A stretch of DNA of 64,000 nucleotides from Thermovibrio ammonificans HB-1 (GCF_000185805.1 NC_014917.1:1-64000), one strand, 5' to 3'; positions 1-8,587 are shown, numbered from the stretch's first letter. A program made the numbers and translations. The notes: generated by a model not told the origin, from the sequence alone.

Positions 1-321
1 AACGCTCGGTCTAAATCCCCTTCCACCGCTCTTTGATTTATTCCCGGTCTTCAAGTTCGGTAATGGGAGCTTCCAACTGCCCCCTCTCCTTATGAGAGAC
101 CGTATTCACCTGTCAGGTTGATTGTAAAACTTGTTCCGCTCAGAGTCAAGTTTTTCCCTACAATTATTGGGAGCAGGAGCTTCAAGCAATTCCCTTTCAG
201 AGCTCCCAATCCCAAAAGCCAAAGCAAACTACACTAACTTGGGCAGCTGAAGCTCTAAAACGGAATTGCCGTATGCCGAATTACACAGGCGTCTGGTAAA
301 ATTTGAAGTAAGGAGGAGGAA
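1..321. other. Intergenic region at window edge
   Basis: No convincing complete gene is seen here. On the minus strand at about 156-170 there is a copy of the window-wide promoter motif (reads CCAATAATTGTAGGG leftward), so a leftward transcript probably enters sequence beyond position 1. A purine-rich AAGGAGAGGGGG follows on that strand near 77-90, but no long ORF fits inside the window. On the plus strand TGGTAAAAT at about 295-303 looks like an extended -10 for the gene at 322. Confidence 0.4.
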
Positions 322-642
322 TTGAGAGTAAGAACCGGAAGGGAAATCCGTCCGGAGAGCAGGCTTCTCGACGACCTGCTGAAAGAGATTGTTAAAGAAC
401 GCCTCAAGCACCGCATCTACGTTATAAAGTGGGTGCTTGTGGATACCAAGGGTTACTCCCTGTCCGACTACGACAGGTTTATCAAGTGGATTAACGACTT
501 CCCGAAGGGAAGGAGAATCCACCCCGGCCTGCTCATAGACATTCTTACCGACCTCGGAATTCCCTACCAGGAAGTCTTCGAGGAAGCCCTCCGGAGAAGG
601 GCACGGATTCTCAAGGAGAGAGAGCAGATTACCCATCTCTGA
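322..642 (+). CDS. Hypothetical protein, 106 aa
   Basis: A small basic, mostly helical protein of unknown function. The TTG start is chosen because a strong AGGAGGAGGA sits directly upstream and the frame then runs uninterrupted to a TGA. The N-terminus is Arg-rich. No catalytic motif, membrane segment or signal peptide is visible. Its 3' end overlaps the convergent gene at 629-940 by 14 bases. Position next to the replication gene allows a replication-control or DNA-binding role, but this is a guess. Confidence 0.6.
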   Translation: MRVRTGREIRPESRLLDDLLKEIVKERLKHRIYVIKWVLVDTKGYSLSDYDRFIKWINDFPKGRRIHPGLLIDILTDLGIPYQEVFEEALRRRARILKEREQITHL

Positions 643-940
643 TTACCCCGTCCATACGTTTTCTCCCAAAGCGGACTCTCTGCCACACGGCAGAGTCCGC
701 TCCCTTTTCTGTAACGAGGGCCTCTTTTCTGAGGCGGGGCGGAAGCTCCTTGAGAACAGTTTCAAGGTCATCTACACCGACGGTAAGGAAAAGCTCCCCG
801 GAGTAGTAGTCGAAGTGAAACTCACCTACTACTCCGATGCTCCTCAACTTCCAGAGTTCCCTCTTGAGCTTCTTAACCCGCTCTTCCTCGATGTTCGCCA
901 GACGGATAACGCACCGCTTTTTCCTCGTCCTCAGTCTCAA
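629..940 (-). CDS. Hypothetical protein downstream of Rep
   Basis: 103-residue basic protein with no recognised domain. It starts inside the end of the Rep-like gene (4-base overlap), so the two are probably translationally coupled and share one mRNA. The first 15 residues are strongly Arg/Lys-rich (MRLRTRKKRCVIRLAN), as in nucleic-acid-binding proteins. A helical stretch and a strand pattern follow. A copy-control role is possible from position only. Confidence 0.55.
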   Translation of the reverse strand: MRLRTRKKRCVIRLANIEEERVKKLKRELWKLRSIGVVGEFHFDYYSGELFLTVGVDDLETVLKELPPRLRKEALVTEKGADSAVWQRVRFGRKRMDGVIRDG

Positions 941-2484
941 CTTGCCCTCCCAAGGTAGAGGTTTCTAAAGACCCGCTCCATGTTCCAAAAGCTCGCGGGA
1001 CTGTCCTTGAGAGCAAAGCTAATCAGTAGGCCAATCGGGTTGACGTTGACCCTGGGACCGTAGCCCGAACCCGGCCGCAGGGAGAGAAGCTCGTAGATGT
1101 AGGCCGGGACGAACCAGTAGGAGCCGTAGATGTCCTTCAGGGCCTCGTACCGCCCCTCAACCCTGCCGAGGATTCCGGTGTCGCCGGCAAGCTTCATGAC
1201 AGGGGCCGCAAGCTCTTTCAGGGCTTTGAGTATCCGCTGAAGCTCTTGTTTGTCAAGCCTTTCGGCCAATTTGTTAGTACTCCCTAACTTCGCCGCCTTT
1301 TGTTTGTCTTTTAAAACTTTAGGGTCTTTTCCCGTAGTTTCCGGTTTCTGTCGTTGGGTAGCGGTTTTACCGGTGACTTCCGCACATCTTCCTTCCCTCT
1401 CTCTTAGCTTTTTGTTATTTGACGAATTTTGAATATTATGTTTCTCTCCACCACCATATATATTATTAGATGTTGGTGGATATATAGATGTAGTAATTCT
1501 TTTCTTAGATGTAGTAAGGGACTCTTGGGCTTTTGGCTTACTTCCTCCTGCCGGTTTTTGGTGTCCGTCTATTGGGGAATTTTTCAGGTTGGTGTCCGTG
1601 TATTGGGGAATTTGGTGTCCGTCTATTGGGGAATTTTTAGGGGGTGTCCGTCTATTGGGGAATTTCTCTGAAAGGTGGCTTCGTGTTGGAGATTTTTCAG
1701 GGAGAGCAATGCTCCACTCCTTGAGGAAGGGGTGGGAGAGGGAGTAGAGCTGTGCTATCTCAAGGAGAGTCTCGTCCGGCCAGTGAACGGGGGAGCGGAC
1801 GAAAAACTCCGTCCCTTTCCTTGAGGTTTTAACAGAGAGAACTCCTCTGCTTACGAGCTCCTCTGTTAGTTTCCCTACCGACGCCTTGTCTATCGAAATG
1901 GCTCTGGCTATACTCCTCGTGCTCGCAACTGCTTTACTGGTCTCTTTATCTTTGAGGTAGTGCAGGTAGAGGTAGAGAGCCTTGGCCTGTGCCGAGACGG
2001 GGAGCAGGAAGGCAATCTTCGGAACGGGGAAGAACCTGTTGTCGGGGTAGATAAAGGAGAGGTCCTGAGGCAGAACCAGCTCTACCTCGGTTCTTCCGCC
2101 CCTGCCCCTTTTTCCCTTTATCCACCTGACGAACTTATCGGGGTGCTCTCCTCCCGCCTCAACTACCGCAAGGCGATTGAGAGTTTCTATCTCCTTAAAG
2201 AGTTCCTCTATCCTTGACTTGCTCTTTGTTGAAAGGACTCTCCGGAGTTCCTCGGTGGTGGTTCTGGCTGTGCTCCCGTTAAAGCAAAGGGCATAGAGGT
2301 AGCCCATTCCGATTAGGAATCTTGCCTTCCACTTGAACCTGCTCCCTGCCTTAAAGAGAGCAGTTGGATACATCAGGAAAGAGGGGTTGGCGGCCCTGAG
2401 ACGGACGGTAATGGTGTTGACTTCTTCAGGTTTGTGGCTTACAATTTCTTTAGGCATTTGTTGCCTCCTTTGTTTTTTGGGCAT
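937..2484 (-). CDS. Putative plasmid replication initiator with internal origin
   Basis: Probable Rep protein, about 515 aa. The N-terminal half contains two helix-rich winged-helix-like blocks (for example STRSIARAISIDKASVGKL, a helix-turn-helix pattern). A Lys/Thr/Ser/Pro-rich linker follows and then a compact C-terminal domain. The linker DNA carries four iteron-like repeats (1560-1665) beside an AT-rich stretch, so the origin appears to lie inside the gene, as in lambda O. Two in-frame ATGs each have a good ribosome site: 2484 (AAGGAGGGCAAA) and 2457 (AAAGGAGGCAACAA). An upstream GTG at 2559 lacks one. The promoter is TATAAT at 2561-2566 on the minus strand. The Rep assignment rests on iterons and context, since I do not recognise a named Rep family. 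Confidence 0.6.
   Translation of the reverse strand: MPKKQRRQQMPKEIVSHKPEEVNTITVRLRAANPSFLMYPTALFKAGSRFKWKARFLIGMGYLYALCFNGSTARTTTEELRRVLSTKSKSRIEELFKEIETLNRLAVVEAGGEHPDKFVRWIKGKRGRGGRTEVELVLPQDLSFIYPDNRFFPVPKIAFLLPVSAQAKALYLYLHYLKDKETSKAVASTRSIARAISIDKASVGKLTEELVSRGVLSVKTSRKGTEFFVRSPVHWPDETLLEIAQLYSLSHPFLKEWSIALPEKSPTRSHLSEKFPNRRTPPKNSPIDGHQIPQYTDTNLKNSPIDGHQKPAGGSKPKAQESLTTSKKRITTSIYPPTSNNIYGGGEKHNIQNSSNNKKLREREGRCAEVTGKTATQRQKPETTGKDPKVLKDKQKAAKLGSTNKLAERLDKQELQRILKALKELAAPVMKLAGDTGILGRVEGRYEALKDIYGSYWFVPAYIYELLSLRPGSGYGPRVNVNPIGLLISFALKDSPASFWNMERVFRNLYLGRAS
1425..1520. other. AT-rich candidate DNA-unwinding element
   Basis: A strongly AT-rich stretch (ATATATATTATTAG and similar) inside the Rep reading frame, next to the iterons. 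It contains a 12-bp direct repeat, TAGATGTAGTAA, at 1485-1496 and 1506-1517. AT-rich repeats beside iterons are the usual layout of an iteron origin. No DnaA-box search could be run. Confidence 0.5.
1560..1665. repeat. Four iteron-like direct repeats inside rep
   Basis: Four copies of a 23-bp repeat with core GTGTCCGTCTATTGGGGAAT start at 1560, 1591, 1614 and 1643. The second copy has one substitution (CGTG for CGTC). Start-to-start distances are 31, 23 and 29 bases, so the copies fall in all three reading frames of the Rep gene and encode different peptides (NSPIDGHQ twice, IPQYTDTN, FPNRRTP). The DNA rather than the protein is therefore conserved, which supports protein-binding sites of a replication origin. 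Confidence 0.75.
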
Positions 2485-2560
2485 TTTGCCCTCCTTGTTT
2501 GGTTTGAGGTTTTCCCCGGCTGCCACCGGGGAAAACAATTCTTCCCTACGATTCTCCACA

Positions 2561-2566
2561 ATTATA
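2561..2566 (-). promoter_or_regulatory. Probable rep promoter -10
   Basis: TATAAT on the minus strand, followed on that strand by ATCGTAGGGAAG, matching the TATAAT...TAGGGA pattern upstream of many genes in this window. It lies about 77 bases before the preferred ATG of the Rep-like gene. Confidence 0.5.
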
Positions 2567-2569
2567 CCA

Positions 2570-2600
2570 AAGCTCCCTTAGCGGGAGCTTCCCTTTTTTT
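2570..2600 (+). terminator. Hairpin with T tract
   Basis: AAGCTCCC / GGGAGCTT stem with a five-base loop, followed by CCCTTTTTTT on the plus strand. It overlaps the last codons of the transglycosylase gene. The T tract faces plus-strand transcription, where no gene lies upstream, so it may block antisense transcription between the Rep promoter and the tra genes. Confidence 0.4.
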
Positions 2601-3117
2601 CCAATCCACTCAGTATTCTCTGTAGTTTTAGAGCATATTGCCTATTATACTTTGGCGTTGTTGAGTGGTAGGTTGCTATGCCCTCCCAGCTCCAGCCGTG
2701 CTTTTTCACTTTGTTCACAAGGATTTGGCAGGCCTTGAGGTAGCTTTCGGGGAGCAGGAAGGCCTTTTCCGGGGGAAACCGGTGGACTGCGTAGTTAATC
2801 TGGAAGGGCCCGAGGTCGATGTTCCTGAAACCTCTCTTTATCAGTTCCCTTGCGGTATAGACGCACAGCTCGTAACTCTTACAGTCGTAGGAGTTCTCTC
2901 CCAGCTTCCGGAGCCACGGTATCTCAACTCTCACCGGGGAGTTTATCCTGATTACGTATGGGTAACCTGCCCTGCCCACTTCGGCCTTTGATATTGCCCA
3001 CATCACTGCGTAGGGAACCGGACAGAGGGCGACCGCTTCTTTAAGAGTTAAGGCCGACGCCGAAGGGAAACCTGCGAGCAAGCTCGTCAGCAACAGCAGC
3101 AACAGCCTCACTCTCAT
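2578..3117 (-). CDS. VirB1-like lytic transglycosylase
   Basis: Predicted periplasmic muramidase that opens peptidoglycan for the conjugation channel. The N-terminus is a clear Sec signal peptide (MRVRLLLLLLTSLLAGFPSASA). The rest has the SLT fold signature: AISKAEVGR with the catalytic Glu, then NIDLGPFQINY, then IATYHSTTPKYNRQYA. At 179 aa it is about the usual VirB1 or PilT size. AGGAGGGG precedes the ATG. It overlaps the 3' end of the TraC gene by 77 bases, so it is probably in the same operon. It could equally serve the type IV pilus, since R64 PilT is a transglycosylase. Confidence 0.75.
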   Translation of the reverse strand: MRVRLLLLLLTSLLAGFPSASALTLKEAVALCPVPYAVMWAISKAEVGRAGYPYVIRINSPVRVEIPWLRKLGENSYDCKSYELCVYTARELIKRGFRNIDLGPFQINYAVHRFPPEKAFLLPESYLKACQILVNKVKKHGWSWEGIATYHSTTPKYNRQYALKLQRILSGLEKKGSSR

Positions 3118-5620
3118 TTAACCCCTCCTGAGCCATCTTTATAGCCAGTTCCTCCATGAAGAGGGCTACTCGATGGGAGTCTGTGGTAAAGAGCCAGTCG
3201 TGGAAGGGAGTAATGACCGGTAGGAGGACGGCACTCTTGTTTTTCCTGCCTCCGTAGTTCTTGAGGGCGAGGTGAAACTCCCTCTTGGGCCTGAGAAGCT
3301 CATCAACGCTGTCGGGGTTGGAGGTGTCGAAATACCTGAGGTCTTCTTCCCTGAAGGGAATCAGCCCTTTCTCTCTCAGCTCCTTCAGGTCTCCGTAAGG
3401 TTGGTTCATTGTTATAAAGATGAAGGTGCTCTTCAGGATTGCCGAGAGGTCAACTCCCCCTGTTTCTCCCGTGAAGTCCTTGAGATACTGGGAAATCAAG
3501 ACTGCACCTGTCCCCAGTTTTCTGTAGGTTCTGAAAATTGTAACGAAGAAGTTTGCAATCTCCGGAGAAGAGAGAAAGCTCCAGATTTCGTCCCCCACAA
3601 AGCACTTGTGCTCCTTCCTGTTCCTGTAAGAGTAGTAGTTGACGTAGGAGAGGAAGACCATCAGGAGCGTTTCTACGAGGGCGGTGTTGTCCTGAACAGC
3701 TCCGAGCTCCAGGATAGAGACCTGAGCGTCTTCGTTGAAAGAGGTAGGGCGGTTGAAGAACTTGCCCAGCCCGTCTTCCTCGGTGTAGGCCGCAAGGATT
3801 GAGTAGAACCTCTGGGCCGTCTCCCTCTGGGTCTGAGTGGTGCCGAAGTCCTTTAAGAACCTCCTGAAGTCCCCCAGCAGGGGAACGGAAGAAGTCCCTC
3901 CTCTTCTCAGGAACTCGCTCACAGCTTCTGTGAGGACTCCCTCCTCGACGACGGTGAGCTTCCTGTCCCGTCCCAAAACTGCCCGCAGGAACGAGAGCAG
4001 AAGCCTGAGCTTCTCCGCCCTGTACTCCTTCTCCTCGTCGCTGACGGCCTTTATGGTCGTCCCGTCAAAGACGTTAAACGATACCGGATTCTCCAATGTG
4101 ACTCTGTAGTAGTCTCCCCCTGCGTACTTGCAGAGCTTCACGTAGCTGTCCTGTTTGTCTATTACCCAGAGCTTTACTCCCTGGGCTATGAGGTCGGAAA
4201 TGAAGTAGTTAGCCGTGTAGGACTTACCGCTTCCCGTGTCCCCCGTGATGATTGCGAGCCAGGCGTTGAGCATTGCGTCAAAGAGGGAGAAGTTAACGAG
4301 GTCTCCCTCTCTGGTCAGGAAGAGGGAGGAGGGCCTGCTTTCTGAGCCCGGAAACCGAATGGGCCCGAGGGTGTAGGAGTAGTCGCAGGCGTTAGAGAGC
4401 ATGGTTCTCCTGCGGTATTCTGTGGCGTTTATCCTTGCAGGCAAGGACTGCAAGAGGGTGTGAACGGGCGTGTACCTGTCCACCTCTACCTCGTCCTCTC
4501 CAAAGAGGGAGACCTCCTGTCCGTCTTCCCCCCTCACCTTGACTCTCTTCAGCCTCTTGAGGTAGCTCTGGACCTCTACCGGAGTGCCTCCGTAGAGGAC
4601 TCCGTTGAAGTCAAAGAAGATAGGGCGGTCTCCCCTGTGGATTCTCCTTTCAAACTCCATCAGCTCGTCGTATTTGTCCTGAACCTCTGCATCTTCCGGA
4701 GACTGGCGGTAGGCGTTCTTAATCATTCTCTTTGTGATTAGTTCGAAGCTCTTTCCGAGAACCTTCTGGGAGAAGTAGATTGAGAAGTTGAGAACGCAGT
4801 CGCCCTCCCAGTAGTCAAGGAGGAACCTTCCCATCTGCCCTACCGTGAACTGGGTCAGTTTTTTGAACCTTATCGGGTAGGCCGGAGTTTCGTCTATCCT
4901 CAGGTAGGAGAGGCGGTTCACCTTGTCGTTTACCACCTCGCAGTATGACTGAGAAACAGCGTCTGGAATGGACTCAAATGCCGGCGGGTTTACCAGGTAG
5001 CTCTTCCTGGGGTTGAGGACGAAGTAAAAGAGGGAGAGGACTTCTTCTTTCGTTGCCTCCCTTGCCTTTACTCCGACGCTTTCGAGGGCCGAAATCAGCT
5101 TCCCTGCTGCGTTTCTTACAACCTCCTCCGAGTCTTCCTCTCCGTAGAAGGGAAGAAGCTCCCTTACCGCCGCAGGGATTGAACCTTTCTCGGGGAGGGA
5201 GGAAACGGTTATGAAGAGTCTGGTTCTCCTGGGAACCGGGATTCTTCCCTCTGCACCGGAAGCTCTCTCTTCAATCAGGGAGATTACTCCCCGGGAGAGC
5301 TTCCGGAACCTCTCGGGCCTTTTCTGCGTGAGCTTTTCATACTCCCTGAGGAACTCTTCCACCTTACGGTCCCTGACTACCGTGATGTCAACTTTCAGGC
5401 CGTCTTCGAAGTCGGACAGTGCAGAGGTTACCGTCTCGCTGATTCGGTCGAGCTCTTTCTGTGTGAGCCCGCCGTTTTCAAAGGGAGCTTCAACGAATAG
5501 GACTCTTGCAAACCTCTCGTCGGTCGTCTTTAGGGTTCCGTTCCTGAACTCCTTGGCGTGAAGCTCTTCCCGCAGCGGCGGAGAGCTTTGTAGCGACTTG
5601 AGAAACTCTTCTACTTTCAA
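3041..5620 (-). CDS. traC: TraC/VirB4-family type IV secretion ATPase
   Basis: Large cytoplasmic ATPase that powers pilus assembly and transfer. The Walker A motif is GDTGSGKSYTANY at about residue 460 and the Walker B region is KCFVGDEIWSF. The motif LISQYLKDF lies downstream, as in VirB4/TraC. The roughly 860-aa length fits F-type TraC. The start is placed at TTG 5620 because AAGGAG lies seven bases upstream. A longer in-frame TTG at 5689 would pass through the promoter palindrome at 5653-5662. It is transcribed divergently from 5707. Confidence 0.85.
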   Translation of the reverse strand: MKVEEFLKSLQSSPPLREELHAKEFRNGTLKTTDERFARVLFVEAPFENGGLTQKELDRISETVTSALSDFEDGLKVDITVVRDRKVEEFLREYEKLTQKRPERFRKLSRGVISLIEERASGAEGRIPVPRRTRLFITVSSLPEKGSIPAAVRELLPFYGEEDSEEVVRNAAGKLISALESVGVKAREATKEEVLSLFYFVLNPRKSYLVNPPAFESIPDAVSQSYCEVVNDKVNRLSYLRIDETPAYPIRFKKLTQFTVGQMGRFLLDYWEGDCVLNFSIYFSQKVLGKSFELITKRMIKNAYRQSPEDAEVQDKYDELMEFERRIHRGDRPIFFDFNGVLYGGTPVEVQSYLKRLKRVKVRGEDGQEVSLFGEDEVEVDRYTPVHTLLQSLPARINATEYRRRTMLSNACDYSYTLGPIRFPGSESRPSSLFLTREGDLVNFSLFDAMLNAWLAIITGDTGSGKSYTANYFISDLIAQGVKLWVIDKQDSYVKLCKYAGGDYYRVTLENPVSFNVFDGTTIKAVSDEEKEYRAEKLRLLLSFLRAVLGRDRKLTVVEEGVLTEAVSEFLRRGGTSSVPLLGDFRRFLKDFGTTQTQRETAQRFYSILAAYTEEDGLGKFFNRPTSFNEDAQVSILELGAVQDNTALVETLLMVFLSYVNYYSYRNRKEHKCFVGDEIWSFLSSPEIANFFVTIFRTYRKLGTGAVLISQYLKDFTGETGGVDLSAILKSTFIFITMNQPYGDLKELREKGLIPFREEDLRYFDTSNPDSVDELLRPKREFHLALKNYGGRKNKSAVLLPVITPFHDWLFTTDSHRVALFMEELAIKMAQEGLNESEAVAAVADELARRFPFGVGLNS

Positions 5621-5652
5621 GGCCGGTCTCCTTGACTGTTGTCCGGTCGATT

Positions 5653-5662
5653 TATAATTATA
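5653..5662. promoter_or_regulatory. Bidirectional promoter palindrome
   Basis: TATAATTATA followed by GGGACA. The -10 hexamer reads in both directions. It lies 33 bases from the TraC start on the left and 45 bases from the ATG at 5707 on the right. Confidence 0.55.
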
Positions 5663-5706
5663 GGGACAAGCTGGCAGTTTCGCTGTCAATCAGGAGGAGG
5701 AGAAAC

Positions 5707-6807
5707 ATGGAGAAGATGAAGAAGGTGAGGTTCAAGACCGTAGAGATTGAAAGGGGAGACGGCGTATGGAAGGTTGAAGGGAAAGCCTCTCCTCCCGGCT
5801 GGGAATCTCCCTTTGTCGGAACAGTATCCACGCCGACTAATCTCTCTTCCTTCTATGTCGTGGCAGAGCTTGCAAGGCTCTTCGGAGAGCGCTCGACGAC
5901 TTACTTTTCCTACCTTCCCCCGAAGCTCAGAGAGATGCTCAGAACCTCTACAGAAGAGGTGATTCACACCCTCTACAAGGACGATAAGAACCGTCAGGTG
6001 GAGCTCAGGATAGTGGAAAAGCCCCAGTACTCGTTAAGGGCAAGTCTAATGTTCACCGACTACTCCACCAGAAAGGAGAGGACTTCCGTTCCCCTCAACG
6101 ACCTTGACCTTTACAAGTTCAAGGAGTTCATAAAACCCGACATTAGAAAAACGGCTGTAGTTGATACCGACGGAGAGGTTCTCCTCTTTGAGAAGACCGA
6201 GGACGGGGGAGTGAAGGTGGTTAACCCCTACGGGGAGGAGATTTTCCTCGAGCCCGACGAGAGGTGCGTGGTTGCCGCCTCACTCAATACCCTCCTTTCA
6301 GAGCAGGTCCGCTACTGGGAGTTCGTCAACAACGTTAGGGCCGAGTTCCTCGAGACGGCCCTTGAGGAGGTTCTGGATAAAACCGACGAAACTGCCCTCA
6401 AGAGATTCCTATCTGAGTGCGACACCAAGAGGTGCAGGAAGCTCCTTGAACTCATGAAGGACCCCCTGTGGAAGGAGAAGCTCAGAGAGCTTCTTCACAC
6501 GAAACCCAGAATGGTTGACCCTGTTATTGAGTTTGCCCGCAGAGAAGGCCTCTCCGAAAGGGCAGAGGAACTTGCCCTCGCCCTTGAGGCGGGAAGGGGA
6601 GTCTGGAAAAGGAGAGTAAAGGCCATTCGACCCTTAAAAATTTTTAAAGAAAACTACTCTCCGGAAGAAGCGGCCGTATCGTTCTGGAACGATTTCTCAA
6701 GGGAGCTTCCCCAGCCCAGAATGCGTTTCGGCCGCTACTACATGAAGGAAAGCATTCAGAACCCGATACCGGTTCTGTTTCTGCTCTCGATTTTTGAGCC
6801 CGACTAA
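5707..6807 (+). CDS. Hypothetical protein, about 366 aa
   Basis: Unknown function. The ATG at 5707 is chosen for its AGGAGGAGG ribosome site. A longer frame from 5632 would start upstream of the promoter palindrome. The protein is charged and soluble, with alternating strands in the first half and helices in the second (around EALERFLSECDTKRCRK-like segments). No membrane segment, signal peptide or known catalytic motif is visible. It is first in a plus-strand run with the sigma-like gene at 6826. Confidence 0.65.
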   Translation: MEKMKKVRFKTVEIERGDGVWKVEGKASPPGWESPFVGTVSTPTNLSSFYVVAELARLFGERSTTYFSYLPPKLREMLRTSTEEVIHTLYKDDKNRQVELRIVEKPQYSLRASLMFTDYSTRKERTSVPLNDLDLYKFKEFIKPDIRKTAVVDTDGEVLLFEKTEDGGVKVVNPYGEEIFLEPDERCVVAASLNTLLSEQVRYWEFVNNVRAEFLETALEEVLDKTDETALKRFLSECDTKRCRKLLELMKDPLWKEKLRELLHTKPRMVDPVIEFARREGLSERAEELALALEAGRGVWKRRVKAIRPLKIFKENYSPEEAAVSFWNDFSRELPQPRMRFGRYYMKESIQNPIPVLFLLSIFEPD

Positions 6808-6825
6808 ACGAGGGAGAGGAAGGAG

Positions 6826-7695
6826 ATGCTGGAGTATGCCTATGCCAAAGAAGAGAGGCTGTCTGAGTTTAGGTTCGGCAACGTTGTTGAGCCTTCGTTT
6901 CTAATCGATTATCTCCCTCCCAAGGCCTGTAAAGGAGGAATGAAGAGGCTCGAGGAGATTAGGAAGAGCAACGACTGGGAGCTTCTCCTTGAGTCTTTCA
7001 CCCGCTCGAGAATCATCAGGGCGATTATTAAGGCCGGATACTCCTTCTACACAGATGAGCTTCAGCGGAAGAGGAGCGCCCTCTACCGTGAGCACTACGG
7101 CCTCATCTGCGAGGCCGTGAGCAGAGTAAGCGGGTTTCTCTCTGAAGATTTTGTCTCCGAGGCCACGGTCGCCTTCCTGGAGGCCCTTGACAACATTGTT
7201 CCCGGGAAGTTAAACGGTGCCAAGCCGACCACTTACGTCTTCGCTCATATCGTCAGCCGCCTTAAAGAGTTCTGCACTTCCAAGTCCGGGCTGACCGTCT
7301 ATACCTACCTCAAGAAGCTCTGCGGATACGAGAACGCTTCAGAGCTTCTTGAGCAGGGACTGGTCAGAGTCAACGGAAGAGTGGTCAGAAAACCCTCCTG
7401 GAAGGTCTCCCTGACCGATGAAATCCTCGTGGGGGACGAGAGGGCCGCAAGTCCCTCTTCCTGCCTCGGGGAGCCCTCTACCCCGGCTTCACAGGAAGAG
7501 GAGCTCCTCTCTTCAGACTTCTGGAGGGTTATAAGGGGAACCGTCGGAGACGTAGGGGCGGAAGCTCTTGCAATGTATGCGAACGGTTTCAGCTTCAGGG
7601 AAATAGCAGAAGAACTCGGCCTCTCTATTTGGCAGGTCTCCGAGTTTATCAGGAAGGCGAGGAGGGAGAGGAGCCTTGAGGAGCTTCTTGAGTGA
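6826..7695 (+). CDS. Sigma-70-like factor with embedded S4 domain
   Basis: Predicted transcription factor of 289 aa. Residues about 85-150 resemble sigma region 2 (YREHYGLICEAVSR ... SEATVAFLEALDNI ... KPTTYVFAHIVSRL). Residues about 235-285 form a region-4 helix-turn-helix (EALAMYANGFSFREIAEELG, then SIWQVSEFIRKARRE). Between them, residues about 159-204 match the S4 RNA-binding fold (YLKKLCGYENASELLEQGLV, then RVNGRVVRKPSWKV, then DEILVGD). I know of no standard sigma factor with an S4 insert. It may direct RNA polymerase to plasmid promoters such as the TATAATTATA elements (inference). The start has GGAAGGAG adjacent and GAGGGAG further upstream. Confidence 0.65.
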   Translation: MLEYAYAKEERLSEFRFGNVVEPSFLIDYLPPKACKGGMKRLEEIRKSNDWELLLESFTRSRIIRAIIKAGYSFYTDELQRKRSALYREHYGLICEAVSRVSGFLSEDFVSEATVAFLEALDNIVPGKLNGAKPTTYVFAHIVSRLKEFCTSKSGLTVYTYLKKLCGYENASELLEQGLVRVNGRVVRKPSWKVSLTDEILVGDERAASPSSCLGEPSTPASQEEELLSSDFWRVIRGTVGDVGAEALAMYANGFSFREIAEELGLSIWQVSEFIRKARRERSLEELLE

Positions 7696-8008
7696 AGTTC
7701 TCTCTGCGGGCAGGTTTGCCGTAGTCTTGCCCGACCGGATTTACCGCAACCAGCTCTTCCGCTCCATCGAGGACGGTTGTCTTGTTACCCGGGCGTTCAT
7801 TAAGGTTCCCCTTGAGGAAGTCAGGTTTTTCTTCTTTCACGACCTCGACCTTTTTCGCTTCCGGAAAAGGGGCCGCTACGGCAGGTTCATCTCCTTTCGC
7901 TGCGACGGGAAGCTCCTACGGGGTAGAGTCCTCTCGGAAGACCCGTCCTGGCTCCTCATAGAGCTCGGGAGAGTGCCTTTTCTCTTCAGGAAAGGCAGGA
8001 AAGGTTAG
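7676..8008 (+). CDS. Hypothetical protein, 110 aa
   Basis: Basic and aromatic-rich, with the pattern VRFFFFHDLDLFRFRKRGRY in the middle. Strands dominate and there is no signal peptide. It overlaps the sigma-like gene by 20 bases at a TTG start (TTG at 7688 is an alternative), so it is likely co-translated with it. It ends 4 bases into the convergent gene at 8005-8508. A regulator of the neighbouring sigma-like protein is possible, but only context supports this. Confidence 0.5.
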   Translation: MRSFLSEVLSAGRFAVVLPDRIYRNQLFRSIEDGCLVTRAFIKVPLEEVRFFFFHDLDLFRFRKRGRYGRFISFRCDGKLLRGRVLSEDPSWLLIELGRVPFLFRKGRKG

Positions 8009-8508
8009 AAGTACTTCAAGGCGCACTTCATCAGCTTTATGGCTTCTCTTCTTACTCTTTCAAGCTCCTCGTAGTCTTTAAACAAAAGGTTTTTTGCCTT
8101 TGCAGTAAGACGCTGGTTGAGCTCCGGATACTTTACCAGTATATCGGGCGTTATGGGACCGATTTTTTCGAGAAGCTCAATCATCTCCTCGAAGAACTCC
8201 TTTTTGCCGCGTTTCATAAACAATGTGTCATGAATTATGGCCTTGGTTGAGCCGAAGCTCTTCTTTCTCAACGTCGGGAAGTCTCCCTCCCCTTTCTCGT
8301 GCAGTATCTCCAGGAGATTTGCTATTAGCGGTATAAAGCCGTGAGGAATGTAGATTAGTCTGAACTTAATCTCCTCTATCAGCGATTTAGGGGCTATTCT
8401 CAGTATCTCTCGGAGAATGCTTTCCGACACGAAGAACTTTGCCTCTGGACAACTCCTGACGAGGGAGAGTATCTTCTTCGCTGCCACTTTTACGTTCGCT
8501 CTTGACAT
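8005..8508 (-). CDS. Hypothetical helical protein, 167 aa
   Basis: All-helical, Lys/Glu-rich protein of unknown function. The ATG has AGGGAGCC upstream. No membrane segments are seen. Features include an amphipathic N-terminus (SRANVKVAAKKILSLVR) and a final basic helix. A TATAAT on the minus strand at 8597-8602 could be its promoter, shared with the divergent gene at 8626. Confidence 0.55.
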   Translation of the reverse strand: MSRANVKVAAKKILSLVRSCPEAKFFVSESILREILRIAPKSLIEEIKFRLIYIPHGFIPLIANLLEILHEKGEGDFPTLRKKSFGSTKAIIHDTLFMKRGKKEFFEEMIELLEKIGPITPDILVKYPELNQRLTAKAKNLLFKDYEELERVRREAIKLMKCALKYF

Positions 8509-8587
8509 TCCGGCTCCCTGTTAACCTTTTGTCCGTTCTTTGTCTGTCCTATGGCTGTTTTTCGGTTGGTAGAATGTAAGTGCTTGG

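Noticed and set aside
229-636. 135-aa minus-strand ORF opposite the 106-aa gene
   Set aside because: Lacks a ribosome site. The plus-strand frame has AGGAGGAGGA and an extended -10.
1560-1665. Short repeats as a CRISPR array
   Set aside because: Only four repeats with 0-8-base gaps inside an ORF. No spacers of normal length and no cas genes. Iterons fit better.
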